The notes below the pieces were generated by a model. That model was not told the DNA's origin, did not search any database, and worked only from the letters and a program-made list of their open reading frames with translations. From Gemmatimonadota bacterium (lineage in GTDB: Bacteria; Latescibacterota; UBA2968; GCA-2709665), in assembly GCA_028874335.1 (NCBI GenBank), contig JAPPJY010000037.1, positions 85,887 to 149,886 on the forward strand: 64,000 bases of DNA, written 5' to 3'. Below are positions 62,262 to 64,000 of the stretch, piece after piece. Each line of letters begins with the position of its first letter. The first letter of the stretch is position 1. A program made the position numbers and the translations under genes.

Positions 62262-63449
62262 CTACAGCGGCGGCCGGTAGTTGACGGATGGGGGCTCGGT
62301 TTCGGGAATTTGCAGTGTGTCCCAGAAATTGGTTCCGGAAAACGGTACTCGTCTCAGGTCGGGTATCGCAATGGGGGTGCCGCCCAGATCCGCTGAACGA
62401 GCCGCGATTATGCCTGGCAGGGCGTATTCGATAGCTCGGTAGACGCCAATCGAAGAGGGCCGGTCTTTAAGTAGGTTGTCCGTGAACTGCCCGGCGACTT
62501 TCAGATCCGTTCCGCCGTGGCCGCCTGTCGCGTCGTCCACGGCGGACCTGCTGACCGGCAGAACTCTCCAGCCTTCCTTGTGACTGCAACCGCTGTCGAA
62601 ATAGCGTGTGCATTCTTCATACGTAAACATCTCCGCGCTGCCTTCGGTACCGAAGAGCCTGTAGCGGTGCTCGGAGGGTCGAATCGTGTTGAGGGTGACC
62701 ATGATTTTGATGAGTGTGCCCTTCTGCGTGTGAAACAGGGCGATCTGGCCATCGGATCTCAACGGCGCCTCCATGCAGCGCCAGGGGGCGCTCAGACAGG
62801 TCACTGAAATGGCGCGGTCGTCCAGGATCTCCAGAAGCGGGCCCAGGTCGTGGGTCAGATACTGGATCGGAGGCTGGTCTGCCCGCCATATCGGTTTCGC
62901 ATTCACGGCTCCGGCGGACCGCGCCTCGTTCGGCGACAGGCGTTTCCCGTCAGGAGTAAAGAGCGTCTCGGGCAGGTAGTGAAGGTATTCGGCTTCAGCG
63001 ATGGAGACGGGTCCGAAGCGGTCTTCCAGGACCCACTTGCGCCAATACGGCACAAATCCGGCGTAACACGCGTTCTCGGCAAGCATATATGTCATTCCGG
63101 TGCGTTCCACGGTGTCACGAAGGCGTATCAGTTCGTGTTCCATGTCTGCGCCCGGGACTTCCGAGAGAACGTGACAGCCGGCTTCCAGTGCCATGCAGGC
63201 GTGCTCGACCTGGCGTCGGCCATTGCTGGCGACGACCACGGCGTCCGGCTTGCGTTCCAGCAGATCCTCATACTCAACCAGGAGTTCGGTTGACGAGCCA
63301 TGCCTGTCCACGAGTGCGCGTGCCTGATCGCGGTAATAGGGGAAACGGTCGCAGGCGACAACGACTTCGGCCTGATCCAGTGCCAGGAAGTTGCGAAGAT
63401 GGGCAATGCCCCGCCGCAGACCAAGAACGCCGACTCTGATTTTCTCCAT
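62262..63449 (-). CDS. Gfo/Idh/MocA family oxidoreductase (2)
   Basis: A 395-residue NAD(P)-dependent dehydrogenase-like protein. The Rossmann opening is VGVLGLRRGIAHLRNF, where Arg-Arg replaces the usual Gly-rich GxGxxG, so cofactor binding may be altered. VLSEVPGA occupies the place of the EKP motif, with Glu-Val-Pro and no Lys; thus the catalytic Lys is missing. LTHDLGPLLEIL matches the DxxxHxxD-like region. It may be a non-catalytic or atypical member. It lies upstream of hyuB on the same strand, with 59 bases between. Confidence 0.87.
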   Translation of the reverse strand: MEKIRVGVLGLRRGIAHLRNFLALDQAEVVVACDRFPYYRDQARALVDRHGSSTELLVEYEDLLERKPDAVVVASNGRRQVEHACMALEAGCHVLSEVPGADMEHELIRLRDTVERTGMTYMLAENACYAGFVPYWRKWVLEDRFGPVSIAEAEYLHYLPETLFTPDGKRLSPNEARSAGAVNAKPIWRADQPPIQYLTHDLGPLLEILDDRAISVTCLSAPWRCMEAPLRSDGQIALFHTQKGTLIKIMVTLNTIRPSEHRYRLFGTEGSAEMFTYEECTRYFDSGCSHKEGWRVLPVSRSAVDDATGGHGGTDLKVAGQFTDNLLKDRPSSIGVYRAIEYALPGIIAARSADLGGTPIAIPDLRRVPFSGTNFWDTLQIPETEPPSVNYRPPL

Positions 63450-63891
63450 CGTACGATTACCCGGGTAACGCGGCTTGCGACTGCATCATGATTGGTACAA
63501 GCGGGGCCGAACGCAATGGACGGCGATACGGTTCCGGAAGCGGATTTCCACGTGTACGGCGGACTTCCTTTTCGGCTAATATATGAAAGAGATCGCGGAT
63601 GTCATTGCAAAAATCGGGGGAACGATTTGGAGACACCGTCGTTCTAAATGGTGTAGCGCGAGAGACGGGCGGCAGATATCCTTGAGGAAGAACGCGTGCA
63701 ATCTGGCCATTGAGTTTTTCCCGCAGAAGTCTTGCGGGAGCGGGGTGGGGGCGGTAAAATCCCGGCGGCCGACCCCCACCCCATCGTCGTTGTACGATCT
63801 TGAAAAACGCCGTCAGACAGAGATGTAGCGGGCGGTGACGCAGGCGTCGTCGTCGGCCGCCGCATCTCTCGCTCATGTAAGGAGGTCCATT
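63450..63891. other. Leader/intergenic region with two strong hairpins
   Basis: Between the divergent Gfo/Idh/MocA and secreted-protein genes. CCCGCA...TGCGGG (63720-63738) forms one hairpin and GGGGTGGGGG (63742-63751) with CCCCCACCCC (63773-63782) another, both unusually stable. No gene was recognised; the right end has a TAAGGAGG ribosome site. Confidence 0.5.
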
Positions 63892-64000
63892 ATGATTTGG
63901 CGCCACTTGACGTCAGCGATTCTCGTCAGTCTGTTCGCGTTTGGCGTGGCGGGCGGGCAGGAGTATTTCGGCAAGAACAAGGTGACGTATGACGATTACG
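63892..64000 (+). CDS. Secreted protein, N-terminal fragment
   Basis: An open frame that runs off the right edge, with ATG 63892 after TAAGGAGG. The first 36 residues comprise a signal peptide (TSAILVSLFAFGVAGG) and then QEYFGKNKVTYDDY. The YFGKNKV sequence recalls the start of large secreted beta-propeller (PD40/TolB-like) or outer-membrane proteins in related lineages, but too little is seen for a call. Confidence 0.5.
   Translation, partial: MIWRHLTSAILVSLFAFGVAGGQEYFGKNKVTYDDY

Overview
The window reads as a contiguous piece of a Gram-negative-type bacterial chromosome of moderately high GC, with dense genes, several ATGA/GTGA-type overlaps and recognisable Shine-Dalgarno sites. The gene content (several phytanoyl-CoA dioxygenase-like enzymes, three heparinase II/III-like proteins, two Gfo/Idh/MocA oxidoreductases, a sulfatase, PP2C/anti-sigma signalling, ECF sigma plus Spy-like proteins, M56-TonB fusion) recalls Latescibacterota, Poribacteria and related environmental lineages. 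That placement is inferred from gene content only; no rRNA or tRNA gene was seen.

Layout. 1-14.2 kb is a catabolic block: an alcohol dehydrogenase tail, a Gfo/Idh/MocA oxidoreductase, an aldo/keto reductase, a heparinase-like protein (minus strand), two phytanoyl-CoA dioxygenase-like proteins, a polysaccharide deacetylase-like protein, an amidohydrolase, a second heparinase-like protein, an M14-like hydrolase and an M20 peptidase. 14.3-16.4 kb holds a small protein of unknown function and a compact restriction-modification pair whose endonuclease resembles SmaI as I remember it. 16.7-19.4 kb is a BlaI/M56 pair with its own operator; the M56 protein carries three TonB-like domains. 19.9-31.7 kb returns to catabolism: a Tat-exported heparinase-like lipoprotein, an RraA-like protein, three phytanoyl-CoA dioxygenase-like proteins, an O-methyltransferase, a 3-hydroxyacyl-CoA dehydrogenase-like protein, an aminomutase-like aminotransferase and a sulfatase.

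32-38.8 kb has thiC behind a TPP riboswitch, then a minus-strand operon of circularly permuted ATP-grasp, ammonium transporter, alpha-E protein and transglutaminase. 38.8-47.9 kb is a signalling block: STAS protein, CBS-domain antiporter, then a tightly overlapping set of receiver-PP2C, RsbW-like kinase, substrate-binding protein and histidine kinase, followed by a second substrate-binding lipoprotein whose N-terminal module is shared with an unrelated lipoprotein at 48.4 kb. 49.5-53.3 kb has a MITE-like element and an ECF sigma/anti-sigma operon with three Spy/CpxP-like proteins. 53.5-55.7 kb is ilvB behind what looks like a classical Val/Leu attenuator. 55.9-64 kb contains a UvrB/C-motif protein, a purine permease, convergent hydantoinase A and B genes, another Gfo/Idh/MocA protein and the start of a secreted protein.

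The most noteworthy items are: (i) four of the five phytanoyl-CoA dioxygenase-like proteins have Gly or Ala where the iron-binding Asp of HxD should be, the signature seen in non-heme iron halogenases; (ii) the ilvB leader-peptide attenuator; (iii) the partner-switching/TorT-TorS-like sensory block; (iv) an ammonium transporter embedded in the ATP-grasp/alpha-E/transglutaminase cassette; (v) the shared lipoprotein module.
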